Positions 9,265-18,107 of a stretch of DNA of 64,000 bases are shown one piece after another. The position numbers and the translations under genes were made by a program. Within the stretch, counting starts at the first letter, position 1. Each line of letters opens with the position of its first letter. Source of the stretch: Diaphorobacter caeni (GTDB lineage Bacteria > Pseudomonadota > Gammaproteobacteria > Burkholderiales > Burkholderiaceae_C); assembly GCF_015354245.1 (NCBI RefSeq), contig NZ_JADKYZ010000012.1, positions 88,618-152,617 on the forward strand, in the 5' to 3' direction. A model generated the notes under the pieces. The model was not told where the DNA came from, searched no databases, and saw only the letters and a program-made list of their open reading frames with translations.

Positions 9265-9296
9265 TTGACTCCGTACTTAGGTACGGGATTTAGAGT
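9265..9296 (+). promoter_or_regulatory. Divergent mer operator-promoter
   Basis: TTGACT (9265-9270) is followed by the dyad CCGTAC-TTAG-GTACGG (9271-9286) and then a TTAGAG/TAGAGT -10-like box, giving a 19- or 20-base spacer. The over-long spacer filled by a MerR dyad is the signature of MerR-controlled promoters and closely resembles the Tn501 merT promoter. Confidence 0.88.
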
Positions 9297-9329
9297 AACA
9301 CTTGGGCAAACAGGTTCAAGGAAAACGAC

Positions 9330-9677
9330 ATGGCACGACTCACTGAAAAAGGCTCGTTGATCGCGGGCGTACTGGCCGCCATCGGCGCGTCGGTGTGCTG
9401 CGTCGGGCCACTTGTCCTGCTGGCACTCGGCATTGGTGGCTCATGGGTTGGCAGCCTGACCGCGATGGAGCCGTACCGACCCTTTTTCATCGGCATGACG
9501 CTGCTGTTTCTAGGACTGGCCTTCCGCAAGCTCTATCTGGTGCCGCAGGTCTGCACGCCCGGCACGCCGTGCGCTGATCCGCGCACACGCCAGCGGCAGC
9601 GCCTGACGTTCTGGATCGTTACCGTGCTGCTGCTTGGCCTGTTGGCCGTGCCGTGGCTCGCCCCACTGTTCTACTGA
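9330..9677 (+). CDS. merT: Mercuric ion transporter MerT
   Basis: Inner-membrane Hg(II) uptake protein of 115 residues with three hydrophobic segments (about 10-35, 50-70 and 92-112). The vicinal cysteine pair C23-C24 in ASVCCVGP lies in the first helix and the second pair C75/C81 in VCTPGTPC lies in the cytoplasmic loop, exactly the MerT arrangement for passing Hg(II) inward. It is driven by the MerR-type promoter upstream and followed 12 bases later by merP. No mercuric reductase gene follows in this element. Confidence 0.93.
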   Translation: MARLTEKGSLIAGVLAAIGASVCCVGPLVLLALGIGGSWVGSLTAMEPYRPFFIGMTLLFLGLAFRKLYLVPQVCTPGTPCADPRTRQRQRLTFWIVTVLLLGLLAVPWLAPLFY

Positions 9678-9689
9678 AAGGAGATCCCC

Positions 9690-9965
9690 ATGCGCAAACT
9701 GCTGATTGCCCTGTTGGCAGCCGTGCCGCTCGCCGTGCTGGCCACCACCCCGAAAACCGTCACGCTGGCCGTGCAGAACATGACCTGCGAGCTATGCCCG
9801 ATCACGGTCAAGAAGTCGTTGGAGAAGGTGCCCGGTGTGAGCGCCGTCAAAGTCGATTTCGACAAGAAAACGGCCACCGTCACCTATGACGCCGACAAGA
9901 CCAAGCCGGAAGCGTTGACCTCGGCCACGACGAACGCAGGCTATCCGTCCACCGTGCAAAGGTGA
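9690..9965 (+). CDS. merP: Periplasmic mercury-binding protein MerP
   Basis: Protein of 91 residues with a signal peptide (MRKLLIALLAAVPLAVLAT) and a heavy-metal-associated domain. The NMTCELC motif carries the two cysteines that bind Hg(II) in the periplasm and hand it to MerT. The AAAGGAG site precedes the start. The gene lies between merT and the small GDCCVxC gene in one operon. Confidence 0.94.
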   Translation: MRKLLIALLAAVPLAVLATTPKTVTLAVQNMTCELCPITVKKSLEKVPGVSAVKVDFDKKTATVTYDADKTKPEALTSATTNAGYPSTVQR

Positions 9966-9972
9966 CGCCACG

Positions 9973-10185
9973 ATGAACGCCGTCATCCTCGAATCCGTCC
10001 TGACCTGCCCGCACTGCGGCCACGCACAGCAGGAAACCATGCCCACGGACGCCTGCCAGTTTTACTACGAGTGCCCGGCCTGCCATACGCTGCTGCGTCC
10101 AAAGCCGGGCGATTGCTGTGTGTTCTGTTCGTTCGGATCGGTACCATGCCCGCCGATCCAGCAGCAGCGTGGGTGCTGCGGTTAA
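9973..10185 (+). CDS. GDCCVxC-domain small cysteine-rich protein
   Basis: Protein of 70 residues with eleven cysteines: LTCPHCGH and ECPACH zinc-ribbon-like pairs, then [16 protein letters not shown] and a terminal CCG. This is the GDCCVxC family, often found in mer operons and in some genomes as a selenoprotein; all the positions here are cysteine. It probably binds or transfers mercury or another thiophilic metal in the cytoplasm, but its reaction is not established. It starts seven bases after merP. Its TAA (10183-10185) overlaps the complementary TTA stop of convergent tnpA. Confidence 0.85.
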   Translation: MNAVILESVLTCPHCGHAQQETMPTDACQFYYECPACHTLLRPKPGDCCVFCSFGSVPCPPIQQQRGCCG

Positions 10186-13148
10186 GTCGGGGACAACGGT
10201 CGCAATGGCCTGAACTTGCCCGGGCCGATCTTGGCGCTGCTGCGCCAGAGGTAATCGCCGGTCAGGTTGATGTGCTCCCAGCCGAGCGGCGAAAGGTACT
10301 GCAACAGCCCGTCATCGACGGTCTGGCCATGGCCACGCAAGGCGTTCGCGGCCCGCTCCAGATAGACCGTATTCCACAACACTATGGCCGCCGTCACCAG
10401 GTTGAGGCCGGAAGCGCGATAGCGTTGCTGCTCGAAACTGCGGTCGCGGATTTCACCCAGGCGGTTGAAGAACACGGCGCGGGCCAGCGCGTTGCGTGCC
10501 TCGCCTTTGTTCAGCCCGGCATGCACGCGGCGGCGCAGCTCGACGCTTTGCAGCCAGTCCAGGATGAACAGGGTGCGCTCGATGCGTCCCAGCTCGCGCA
10601 GCGCCACGGCCAAGCCGTTCTGACGCGGGTAGCTGCCGAGTTTTCGGAGCATCAGCGAGGCCGTCACCGTGCCCTGCTTGATCGAGGTGGCCAGCCGCAG
10701 GATTTCGTCCCAATGGGCGCGGACGTGCTTGATATTGAGCGTGCCGCCGATCATCGGCTTGAGCGCCTCATAGGCGGCATCGCCCTTCGGGATGTAGAGC
10801 TTGGTGTCGCCCAGGTCGCGGATGCGCGGGGCGAAGCGGAAGCCCAGCAGGTGCATCAACGCAAAGACGTGATCGGTGAATCCGGCCGTGTCGGTGTAGT
10901 GTTCCTCGATGCGCAGGTCGGATTCGTGGTACAGCAGGCCGTCGAGCACGTAGGTCGAGTCGCGCACGCCGACGTTCACTACCTTGGTGTGGAACGGTGC
11001 GTACTGGTCGGAGATGTGGGTATAGAACGTCCGCCCTGGGCTGCTGCCGTATTTCGGGTTGATGTGGCCGGTGCTCTCGGCCTTGCTGCCAGTGCGGAAG
11101 TTCTGACCGTCCGACGATGACGTGGTGCCGTCGCCCCAGTGCTCGGCAAAGGGATGGCGGAACTGCGCGTTGACCAGCTCGGCCAGGGCCGCCCCGTAGG
11201 TTTCGTCGCGGATGTGCCAGGCTTGTAGCCAGGCCAGCTTGGCGTAGGTCGTGCCGGGGCAGGACTCGGCCATTTTGGTCAAGCCCAGGTTGATCGCGTC
11301 GGCCAGGATCGTGGTCAGCAGCAGATTCTTGTCCTTGGCCAGGTCGCCTGACTTCAGGTGCGCGAAGTGACGGGTAAAACCGGTCCATTCGTCCACCTCC
11401 AGCAGCAGTTCGGTGATCTTGACGTGCGGCAGAACCATCGCCGTCTGGTCGATCAACGCCTGCGCGGTGTCGGGCACCGCCGCATCGAGCGGCGTGATCT
11501 TCAGGCCCGACTCGGTGATGATGGCATCCGGCAGGTTATTGGCCGCTGCCATGCGGTTGACGGTGACAAGTTGCGTTTCCAGCAGTGTCAGCCGCTCATG
11601 CAGGTACTGGTCGCAGTCGGTGGCCACGGCCAGCGGCAATTCGCTGGCCAGCTTGAGGCTGGCGAATTTCGCGGGCGGCACCAGGTAGTCCTCGAAGTCC
11701 TTGAACTGGCGCGATCCCTGCACCCAGATGTCGCCCGAGCGCAGCGCGTTCTTGAGTTCCGATAGTGCGCACAGCTCGTAGTAGCGCCGGTCGATGCCGG
11801 CGTCGGTCATCACCAGCTTCTGCCAGCGCGGCTTAATGAAGTCGGTCGGCGCGTCGGCGGGCACCTTGCGGGCGTTGTCGCTGTTCATGCCGCGCAGCAC
11901 CTCGATGGCGTCGAGTACGTCCTTGGCGGCGGGCGCGGCCCGCAGCTTGAGCACGGCAAGGAATTCCGGCGCGTAGCGGCGCAGCGTGGCGTAGCTCTCG
12001 CCGATGCGGTGCAGGAAATCGAAGTCCTCGGGTTGGGCGAGTTTCTGCGCCTCGGTGACGCTCTCGGCGAAGGCGTCCCAGGACATGACGGCCTCGATGG
12101 CGGCGAACGGATCGCGGCCAGCTTGCTTGGCTTCGATCAGGGCCTGGCCGATGCGCCCGAACAGCCGCACCTTGGCGTTGATCGCCTTGCCGGATGCCTG
12201 GAACTGCTGCTGATGCTTGTTCTTGGCGGCATTGAACAGCTTGCCCAGGATGCGGTCGTGCAGGTCGATGATTTCGTCGGTGACGGTGGCCATGCCCTCG
12301 ATGGCGAGCGCCACCAGGGTCGCGGAGCGCCGTTGCGGCTCGAACTTGGCCAGGTCAGCGGGCGTCATCTGGCCGCCCTCGCGGGCGATCTTGAGCAGCC
12401 GGTTCTGGTGCACCGACCGTTCGATGCCGGAAGGCAGATCGAGCGCCTGCCACGCCTTGAGGCGTTCGATGTGTTCGAGCATGTGCCGCGAGTTCGGCTT
12501 GACCGGTGACTGGCGTAGCCAGGCCAGCCAGGTCGTCTTGCCGTTGTCCCGGCGCTTGAGCAAGTCGTCGAGACGGCGGCGATGTGCGTCCGACAGCGGT
12601 TCGGCCAAGGAATCGTAGATGCGCCGGTTGGCGCGGGTGATCGCCTCGGCGCTCGCCCGCTCGATAGCGTTGAGCGCGGGCAGAATGATCGACTGCCGCC
12701 GTAGATGTTCGACCAAGGCGCTGGCCAGCACAATACCCTTGTCGGTTTGCATGGCCAGCTCGGTCAGCGTGTGGACGGCCTGCCGGTAGTGGCTCATGGT
12801 GAAGGGCTGGAAGCCGAATACCGTTTGCAGTTCGACCAGATGCTCGCGCCGGGTCTGCTCCCGCTGCCCGTACTCGCCCCAGCTTTCAATGCCGACCTTG
12901 AGCTGGTCGGCGACCAGTTTCAGCAAGGGCGGAAACGGCGCCTCATCGACACCAAGAATGACGCCAGGAAAGCGCAGGTAGCAAAGCTGCACGGCGAAGC
13001 CCAGGCGGTTGGCCGGGCCGCGCCGCTGCCGGATGATGGCGAAGTCGGTATCGCTGAATGTGTAATGTCGGATCAGGTCGTCCTTGGTGTCCGGCAACGC
13101 CAACAGGCTTTCGCGCTCGGCGGCGGACAGGATCGATCGGCGGGGCAT
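10182..13148 (-). CDS. tnpA: Tn3-family transposase TnpA
   Basis: DDE transposase of 988 residues, full length for the Tn21 subgroup. The N-terminus ([20 protein letters not shown]) binds the 38-bp ends, and the C-terminal half contains the DDE Tnp_Tn3 domain with motifs such as [24 protein letters not shown]-like [22 protein letters not shown], and [16 protein letters not shown]. No frameshift or internal stop is present. It is co-oriented with tnpR, whose stop is two bases upstream of the tnpA start codon, so the pair forms one transcript. It catalyses replicative transposition through a cointegrate. Confidence 0.97.
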   Translation of the reverse strand: MPRRSILSAAERESLLALPDTKDDLIRHYTFSDTDFAIIRQRRGPANRLGFAVQLCYLRFPGVILGVDEAPFPPLLKLVADQLKVGIESWGEYGQREQTRREHLVELQTVFGFQPFTMSHYRQAVHTLTELAMQTDKGIVLASALVEHLRRQSIILPALNAIERASAEAITRANRRIYDSLAEPLSDAHRRRLDDLLKRRDNGKTTWLAWLRQSPVKPNSRHMLEHIERLKAWQALDLPSGIERSVHQNRLLKIAREGGQMTPADLAKFEPQRRSATLVALAIEGMATVTDEIIDLHDRILGKLFNAAKNKHQQQFQASGKAINAKVRLFGRIGQALIEAKQAGRDPFAAIEAVMSWDAFAESVTEAQKLAQPEDFDFLHRIGESYATLRRYAPEFLAVLKLRAAPAAKDVLDAIEVLRGMNSDNARKVPADAPTDFIKPRWQKLVMTDAGIDRRYYELCALSELKNALRSGDIWVQGSRQFKDFEDYLVPPAKFASLKLASELPLAVATDCDQYLHERLTLLETQLVTVNRMAAANNLPDAIITESGLKITPLDAAVPDTAQALIDQTAMVLPHVKITELLLEVDEWTGFTRHFAHLKSGDLAKDKNLLLTTILADAINLGLTKMAESCPGTTYAKLAWLQAWHIRDETYGAALAELVNAQFRHPFAEHWGDGTTSSSDGQNFRTGSKAESTGHINPKYGSSPGRTFYTHISDQYAPFHTKVVNVGVRDSTYVLDGLLYHESDLRIEEHYTDTAGFTDHVFALMHLLGFRFAPRIRDLGDTKLYIPKGDAAYEALKPMIGGTLNIKHVRAHWDEILRLATSIKQGTVTASLMLRKLGSYPRQNGLAVALRELGRIERTLFILDWLQSVELRRRVHAGLNKGEARNALARAVFFNRLGEIRDRSFEQQRYRASGLNLVTAAIVLWNTVYLERAANALRGHGQTVDDGLLQYLSPLGWEHINLTGDYLWRSSAKIGPGKFRPLRPLSPT

Positions 13149-13150
13149 CG

Positions 13151-13708
13151 TCAGGCATCTTTCAGGTATTGGTACAGGGTTTCCCGACTGACGCCGAACT
13201 CACGGGCCAGCTTCGATTTCTGTTCGCCAGCCTCGGCGCGATGACGCAATTCGGAGGCGCGCTCAGGGGACAGTGCTTTCTTGCGTCCACGATACGCGCC
13301 CCGCTGCTTGGCCAACGCAATGCCCTCGCGTTGCCGCTCACGGATTAAGGCGCGCTCGAACTCGGCGAACGCGCCCATCACCGACAACATCAGATTCGCC
13401 ATCGGCGAGTCCTCGCCGGTGAAGGTCAAGCACTCCTTGACGAATTCGATCCGTACCCCGCGCTTGGTGAGCGTCTGCACCATACGGCGTAGGTCATCGA
13501 GGTTGCGCGCCAGACGATCCATGCTATGCACCACCACCGTGTCGCCCTCGCGGGCGAAGGCCAGCAGGGCTTCCAGTTCTGGGCGCTGGATGTCCTTGCC
13601 CGATGCCTTGTCGGTGAACACCTTGTCCACCTGTGTCTGCTCAAGCTGGCGTTCCGGGTTCTGATCGAAGCTGCTGACCCGGACGTACCCGATCCGTTGT
13701 CCCTTCAA
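13151..13708 (-). CDS. tnpR: Tn3-family serine resolvase TnpR
   Basis: Serine recombinase of 185 residues that resolves cointegrates at res. The N-terminal catalytic domain begins [20 protein letters not shown], containing the nucleophilic serine in [25 protein letters not shown] carries the catalytic arginines, and [20 protein letters not shown] forms the long helix. The C-terminal helix-turn-helix ([17 protein letters not shown]) binds res. The protein is of the Tn21/Tn501 type. The presumed res site is just upstream. Confidence 0.96.
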   Translation of the reverse strand: MKGQRIGYVRVSSFDQNPERQLEQTQVDKVFTDKASGKDIQRPELEALLAFAREGDTVVVHSMDRLARNLDDLRRMVQTLTKRGVRIEFVKECLTFTGEDSPMANLMLSVMGAFAEFERALIRERQREGIALAKQRGAYRGRKKALSPERASELRHRAEAGEQKSKLAREFGVSRETLYQYLKDA

Positions 13709-13850
13709 GATGCTCTCCCGTGCAAAATGTCAGAAAAGAATCTATGACCCTTTGTTGATCGTGTCAACAAATATCAAAACTCACTCTATCCTGACGGATT
13801 TCGGGAGCAATCATTGACGCCAGATTAGGGTATAGCTCAGACTGACATTA
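13709..13850. other. Putative res site upstream of tnpR
   Basis: AT-rich non-coding stretch where the Tn21 group has its three-part res site. It contains an inverted repeat TTGTTGA-TCGTG-TCAACAA at 13752-13770 and repeated TGTCAG/CTGACG/CTGACAT blocks. The individual subsites were not delimited. It should also hold the tnpR promoter. The following 13851-14119 has no gene that I can support and leads into the SulP gene. Confidence 0.6.
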
Positions 13851-14119
13851 TTATTGCTGCGCCGCCGCAAAGAAGGTAAAATACCCCTTCCAAAAAATCA
13901 GCAAGCCAACTATCGGAGTTCCTACCCGTGTAAGCCTCTTTCTCGCTGCGAGCCAGCTTCAACCACTCACCACGCTCGCACGAGGCTGCACGTCCGATTC
14001 ACTGCGTCTTGCTGGCCCCGGATCACTCGGGGTTCGTTCTCTATTCCGCTGGCCGGGAAGACGCGCTTGCGCTCGCCCCAACTGCCACCACTGGCTGGCA
14101 ACCACAACGGAATAGAAGA

Positions 14120-15598
14120 ATGATGAAATCCTTACGCCAGGACTGGCTTTCCAATGTCCGAAACGACCTACTAGCGGGCATCGTCGTCGCGCTGGCACTG
14201 ATCCCCGAGGCGATTGCCTTCTCGATCATTGCGGGCGTCGATCCCAAGGTCGGCCTTTACGCCTCATTCAGCATTGCCGCAATCATTGCCTTTGCCGGTG
14301 GTCGCCCTGGCATGGTGTCTGGGGCCACAGGTGCAATGGCGCTGCTGATGGTGACCTTGGTCAAAGACCACGGCCTGCAATATCTGCTGGCTGCCACCGT
14401 GCTGACCGGCGTGCTGCAAATTCTCGCGGGCTGGCTCAAGCTCGGCGCATTGATGCGCTTTGTCTCTCGCTCGGTCATCACGGGCTTTGTCAACGCGCTG
14501 GCCATCCTGATCTTCATGGCTCAGTTGCCCGAGCTGACCAACGTGACGTGGCATGTCTATGCCATGACGGCGGCAGGTCTGGGCATCATCTACGGCTTCC
14601 CCTACATCACAAAGGCGGTGCCGTCGCCGCTGGTCGCCATCGTCGTACTGACTGCCGTAGCGATCTTCCTCGGTCTCGACATTCGCACCGTGGGCGACAT
14701 GGGCAAGCTGCCCGACAGCCTGCCGGTGTTCCTGCTGCCTGATGTGCCGTTGAACCTCGAAACGCTCAAGATCATCTTCCCTGTCTCGGCCACCTTGGCA
14801 GTCGTCGGCCTGCTGGAATCCATGATGACGGCTTCCATCGTCGATGATCTGACCGACTCCAACAGCAACAAGAACCGTGAATGCGTGGGCCAGGGTGTCG
14901 CCAATATCGCCTCCGGCTTCCTCGGTGGCATGGCCGGTTGCGCCATGATTGGCCAGTCGGTCATTAACGTGAAATCCGGCGGCCGTGGCCGACTCTCCAC
15001 GCTGGCCGCTGGCGTGTTCCTGCTGCTGATGGTGGTGTTCATCGGTGACTGGGTGGCCCGCATTCCGATGGCCGCACTGGTCGCGGTGATGATCATGGTG
15101 TCCATCGGCACCTTCAACTGGGCCTCGATCCGCAATCTGCGCGAGCACCCCAAAAGCTCCAGCGTGGTGATGCTGGCCACCGTGGTGGTGACGGTCGGCA
15201 CCCACGACTTGGCCAAGGGCGTGCTGGTCGGCGTGTTGTTGTCAGGCTTTTTCTTCGCGCACAAGGTGGGCCAGATTCTGCGCGTCACCTCTCGCACTGA
15301 GGACGAAGGCCGCGTGCGCACCTACACCATCACCGGCCAGGTGTTCTTCGCCTCGTCGGAACGCTTCATCAATGCCTTCGACTACAAGGAGGTCATCGAG
15401 AAGGTGCGCATTGACGTGAGCCGTGCCCACTTCTGGGACATCACCGCTGTCAGTGCCTTGGACAAGGTGGTCATCAAGTTCCGCCGTGAAGCCACCGAGG
15501 TAGAAGTCATCGGCTTGAACGAGGCTAGCGCCACGCTAGTGGACAAGTTCGCCGTGCATGACAAAGACGGTGCCGACGACATGCTGATGGGCCACTGA
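14120..15598 (+). CDS. SulP-family anion transporter with STAS domain
   Basis: Inner-membrane transporter of 492 residues. The sulfate_transp core spans about residues 10-380, with the typical start [24 protein letters not shown] and the following GLYASF, then [12 protein letters not shown]. The C-terminal STAS domain (about 400-490) includes [18 protein letters not shown]. SulP members move sulfate, bicarbonate or other anions; the substrate is open. It is first in a three-gene cargo operon with a stress protein 14 bases downstream. Start taken at the ATG pair 14120/14123 next to AGAAGA; the upstream extension is not protein-like. Confidence 0.9.
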   Translation: MMKSLRQDWLSNVRNDLLAGIVVALALIPEAIAFSIIAGVDPKVGLYASFSIAAIIAFAGGRPGMVSGATGAMALLMVTLVKDHGLQYLLAATVLTGVLQILAGWLKLGALMRFVSRSVITGFVNALAILIFMAQLPELTNVTWHVYAMTAAGLGIIYGFPYITKAVPSPLVAIVVLTAVAIFLGLDIRTVGDMGKLPDSLPVFLLPDVPLNLETLKIIFPVSATLAVVGLLESMMTASIVDDLTDSNSNKNRECVGQGVANIASGFLGGMAGCAMIGQSVINVKSGGRGRLSTLAAGVFLLLMVVFIGDWVARIPMAALVAVMIMVSIGTFNWASIRNLREHPKSSSVVMLATVVVTVGTHDLAKGVLVGVLLSGFFFAHKVGQILRVTSRTEDEGRVRTYTITGQVFFASSERFINAFDYKEVIEKVRIDVSRAHFWDITAVSALDKVVIKFRREATEVEVIGLNEASATLVDKFAVHDKDGADDMLMGH

Positions 15599-15612
15599 GA
15601 GGAAACAGGATC

Positions 15613-16476
15613 ATGAAGAACGAAAACAAAGTGCTGGCCTGCGTGGATCAATCCCACTTCGCCGAATACGTGGCTGACTACGCCGCATGGGCCGCTCGCC
15701 GCATGGACGCGCCGCTGGAGTTCCTACACGTCATCGACCGCCACCCCGAGCAGGGATCAGGCGAAGATCACAGCGGGGCCATCGGCATCGACGCCCAAGA
15801 AAACCTGCTGACCAAGCTCTCCGCAGAAGACGAGGCCCGCACCAAGAATGCTCGTGAACAAGGCCGCATCTTCCTGAACCGCCTGCGCGAACGGGCCACC
15901 GCTGCCGGTGCCGCGCTGGTCGATGTTCGCCAGCGTCATGGTGAGCTGGAAGCCACGCTGGCCGAACAGGAAGACGGCGTGCGCCTGCTGGTACTCGGAC
16001 GCCGTGGCGAAGCCGCAGAAACGACACAGCGCGACTTGGGCCGCAATGTGGAACAGGTAGTGCGGTCCCTGCACAAACCGATCCTGACCGTGACCGAAGG
16101 CTTCAAAGAGCCGCAGCGCGTGATGATCGCCTTCGACGGTAGTACCGTGACCCGGCGTGGCGTCGAAATGGTCGCAGGCAGCCCGCTGTTCCGTGGCTTG
16201 CCAATCACCCTGCTGATGTCGGGAAAGGAAAGCCAGGACGCACCCAAGCAGCTTGATTGGGCCAAGACCACCTTGGAGGCCTCTGGCTTCAATGTGACCG
16301 CCTCGCTGATCCCCGGCGATGCGGAAAACATCATCGCCAAGACGGTCAAGGAGCAGTCCATCGACATGCTCATCATGGGCGCATTCGGTCACTCGCCGCT
16401 GCGCACTTTGATGTTCGGCAGCAAGACCGCTGACCTGCTGCGTTCCTCGACCGTCCCCACGCTTCTACTGCGATAG
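15613..16476 (+). CDS. Tandem universal stress protein (UspA family)
   Basis: Protein of 287 residues with two Usp domains (about 5-150 and 156-287). The first begins KVLACVDQSHFAEYVADYAA. The second begins RVMIAFDGS and ends MGAFGHSPLRTLMFGSKTAD followed by VPTLLLR, the ATP-binding G-x2-G-x9-G-S/T type loop. It presumably helps survival under stress and may modulate the transporter encoded just upstream, since SulP-Usp pairs are common on mobile elements; that functional link is inference. AGAGGAAAC precedes the start. Confidence 0.9.
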   Translation: MKNENKVLACVDQSHFAEYVADYAAWAARRMDAPLEFLHVIDRHPEQGSGEDHSGAIGIDAQENLLTKLSAEDEARTKNAREQGRIFLNRLRERATAAGAALVDVRQRHGELEATLAEQEDGVRLLVLGRRGEAAETTQRDLGRNVEQVVRSLHKPILTVTEGFKEPQRVMIAFDGSTVTRRGVEMVAGSPLFRGLPITLLMSGKESQDAPKQLDWAKTTLEASGFNVTASLIPGDAENIIAKTVKEQSIDMLIMGAFGHSPLRTLMFGSKTADLLRSSTVPTLLLR

Positions 16477-16492
16477 CGAAGGAGTCGCCTCA

Positions 16493-16828
16493 ATGGACAT
16501 GGAACAGTTCCGCGCTCGACTGCTGATCGAGCAAAGGGAAACCGTTGAGGCAATCCAGCAGGCTCAACAGTCCGCCGCGCCGGTCGAGCTGGATCAATCC
16601 TGTGTCGGTAGGGTGTCGCGTATCGACGCCCTCCAACAGCAGGCTCTCGCCCAAGGATTGCGGGAGCGGCTGACCATTCGCAAGCGCAAGGTCGAAGCTG
16701 CGCTGGCCCGCCTCGACTCTGGCACCTATGGGCTGTGCTGCGCCTGTCACAGTGATTTGGAGCCGGAACGGTTGAACGCCGATCCTGCTGTTGTGTTCTG
16801 CCAGGAATGCGCAACAGAGCGTCAATGA
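16493..16828 (+). CDS. DksA/TraR-family zinc-finger protein
   Basis: Protein of 111 residues with a coiled-coil N-terminal half and a C-terminal C4 zinc finger (LCCACHSDLEPERL, then FCQEC). DksA/TraR proteins enter the RNA polymerase secondary channel and alter transcription with or without ppGpp. It lacks the full DksA N-terminal globular segment, so it resembles the short TraR/plasmid type. It is the last gene of the SulP-Usp operon, and its stop is 38 bases before the right inverted repeat. It may adapt host transcription to stress or favour the element. Confidence 0.85.
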   Translation: MDMEQFRARLLIEQRETVEAIQQAQQSAAPVELDQSCVGRVSRIDALQQQALAQGLRERLTIRKRKVEAALARLDSGTYGLCCACHSDLEPERLNADPAVVFCQECATERQ

Positions 16829-16866
16829 CAAAGCCGTATTGATGCCCAACGGTGGAGCCGTTTTGC

Positions 16867-16904
16867 CTTAACGTGCTTTATTTTCCGTTTTCTGAGACGA
16901 CCCC
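16867..16904 (-). repeat. Right terminal inverted repeat (38 bp)
   Basis: On the minus strand it reads GGGGTCGTCTCAGAAAACGG followed by AAAATAAAGCACG, the canonical Tn21/Tn501-group end. It matches the left end at 35 of 38 positions. Confidence 0.95.
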
Positions 16905-16909
16905 TTCCG
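16905..16909. repeat. Target-site duplication, right copy (TTCCG)
   Basis: TTCCG immediately outside the right inverted repeat, identical to 8765-8769. Confidence 0.92.
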
Positions 16910-16984
16910 GGTCAACCCGGGTTCTGTCGCCAGCGCGGCATTCCTCTCGACCCAGACGATGCTAGGGTTTCCCATGAGGCGCTT

Positions 16985-17012
16985 GCACCCTGACTGGGGT
17001 GCTCCTCTTTTT
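16985..17012 (+). terminator. Possible terminator or leader hairpin upstream of the tesB-like gene
   Basis: GCACCC, six-base loop, GGGTGC, then TCCTCTTTTT. It is a short stem followed by a T run, 113 bases before the dioxygenase start. It could stop read-through from the transposon or act as a leader element. Weak evidence. Confidence 0.35.
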
Positions 17013-17124
17013 GGGGGATGTCGGGCGCTTTTCGTTAGTCTCAACGGACGATGTTTCAAACAGCGTCGATCTCCAGAATCCATGGCATCAGTCATCAGAA
17101 CCTTGGGTTGGAGGCCCCGCCGTC

Positions 17125-18030
17125 ATGATGGAAATCCGTGGACTTGCCTATATCGTCGCCGAGAGCACGAACCTCGATCAATGGAGCGTCTATGCCAAGG
17201 ACGTGCTTGGCATGATGGCCACGCCGGCTGGCGATGGCACGCTGCACATCAAGATGGATGAGCGCCAGTTCCGCTTTCAGGTGCAGGCGGGCAGCAAGGA
17301 TCGCTATCACGCGTCGGGCTGGGAATTGCTCAACAAGGCCGCTTTTGACGCGGCACTGAAAGCGCTGGATGACGCCAAGATCGCCTATGAGCTGGGCAGT
17401 GCGGAGCTGTGTCGTCAGCGCTGCGTGCAGCAGATGGCCGTGCTGTTTGACCCGGCGGGCAATCGCCATGAAGTGGTCTGGGGCTTCAAGTCCGACTTCA
17501 AGCGCTTTGCCTCTCCGCAGGGCGTGTCCAGCTTCGTGACGGGCGACTACGGTCTCGGTCACACGGTGCTGCCGGCGCCCGACTTCGATGTCACCGTGGC
17601 GTTTGTGCGCGATGTGCTGGGATTCGAGACATCCGACATCTACAACTTCAAGCCTGCGGGCGACGCGGGTCCGACGGTCCGCATTCATTTCTTCCACTGC
17701 GCGAATGGTCGCCACCACAGTCTGGCGCTGGCCGAGTTTCCGGTGCCGAGCGGCTGCGTGCACGTGATGGTCGAAGTGGAAAACATGCCGGAGGTGGGCC
17801 GCGCGATGGATCGCATGCAGCAGGGCAAGGTCCAGCTCACCGCGACGCTCGGCCAGCACACCAACGACCGCATGACCTCGTTTTACATGAAGACGCCGTC
17901 GGGCTTCGATCTGGAGTACGGCTACGGCGGCGCGATTCTGGATTGGGAACAGCACATCGTGCACGAGTTCACCGCCGTGAGCCTCTGGGGTCACGACTTC
18001 ACGATAGGCCGGGTGGAACAGCCCGCCTGA
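17125..18030 (+). CDS. tesB: Type I extradiol dioxygenase, TesB/HsaC-like (3,4-DHSA 4,5-dioxygenase)
   Basis: Predicted 301-residue vicinal-oxygen-chelate dioxygenase that opens the catecholic A ring of 9,10-seco-steroids by meta-cleavage. Two domains: residues 1-135 (non-metal) and 136-301, with Fe(II) ligands H146 (GLGHTVL), H213 (CVHVMVEV) and E264 (GFDLEYG), and catalytic-site H198, H245 and Y254. The end VSLWGHDF and the KTPSGFDLEYG motif match HsaC and TesB. GGAGG ten bases upstream sets the ATG at 17125. It is first in the long steroid operon. The gene name rests on similarity plus synteny with the C. testosteroni tesB-tesR region; a biphenyl-type relative is less likely in this context. 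Confidence 0.82.
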   Translation: MMEIRGLAYIVAESTNLDQWSVYAKDVLGMMATPAGDGTLHIKMDERQFRFQVQAGSKDRYHASGWELLNKAAFDAALKALDDAKIAYELGSAELCRQRCVQQMAVLFDPAGNRHEVVWGFKSDFKRFASPQGVSSFVTGDYGLGHTVLPAPDFDVTVAFVRDVLGFETSDIYNFKPAGDAGPTVRIHFFHCANGRHHSLALAEFPVPSGCVHVMVEVENMPEVGRAMDRMQQGKVQLTATLGQHTNDRMTSFYMKTPSGFDLEYGYGGAILDWEQHIVHEFTAVSLWGHDFTIGRVEQPA

Positions 18031-18107
18031 GCGGGCGCTGGGCAGGGTCAAGAGACAAGACACACAGGACAGAACAAGGTAACTGGGTAGATCGGAGAGC
18101 AAGAAAA

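Larger units (their letters stand above)
8770..16904. mobile_element. Complete Tn21-subgroup Tn3-family transposon with mer-type and SulP/Usp/DksA cargo
   Basis: An 8,135-bp element bounded by 38-bp inverted repeats starting GGGGTCGTCTCAGAA and flanked by TTCCG on both sides. Backbone: tnpA (10182-13148) and tnpR (13151-13708), co-oriented and adjacent, with a res-like region upstream of tnpR, as in Tn21/Tn501. Left cargo: merR, merT, merP and a GDCCVxC protein. Right cargo: a sulfate-permease-family transporter, a universal stress protein and a DksA/TraR zinc-finger protein. Both transposition genes look intact, and the exact duplication argues for recent insertion of the whole unit. I do not know its registered name. 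Confidence 0.95.

Noticed and set aside
10071..11120. Plus-strand open frame opposite the end of tnpA
   Set aside because: It is antisense to a full-length transposase with recognisable motifs.
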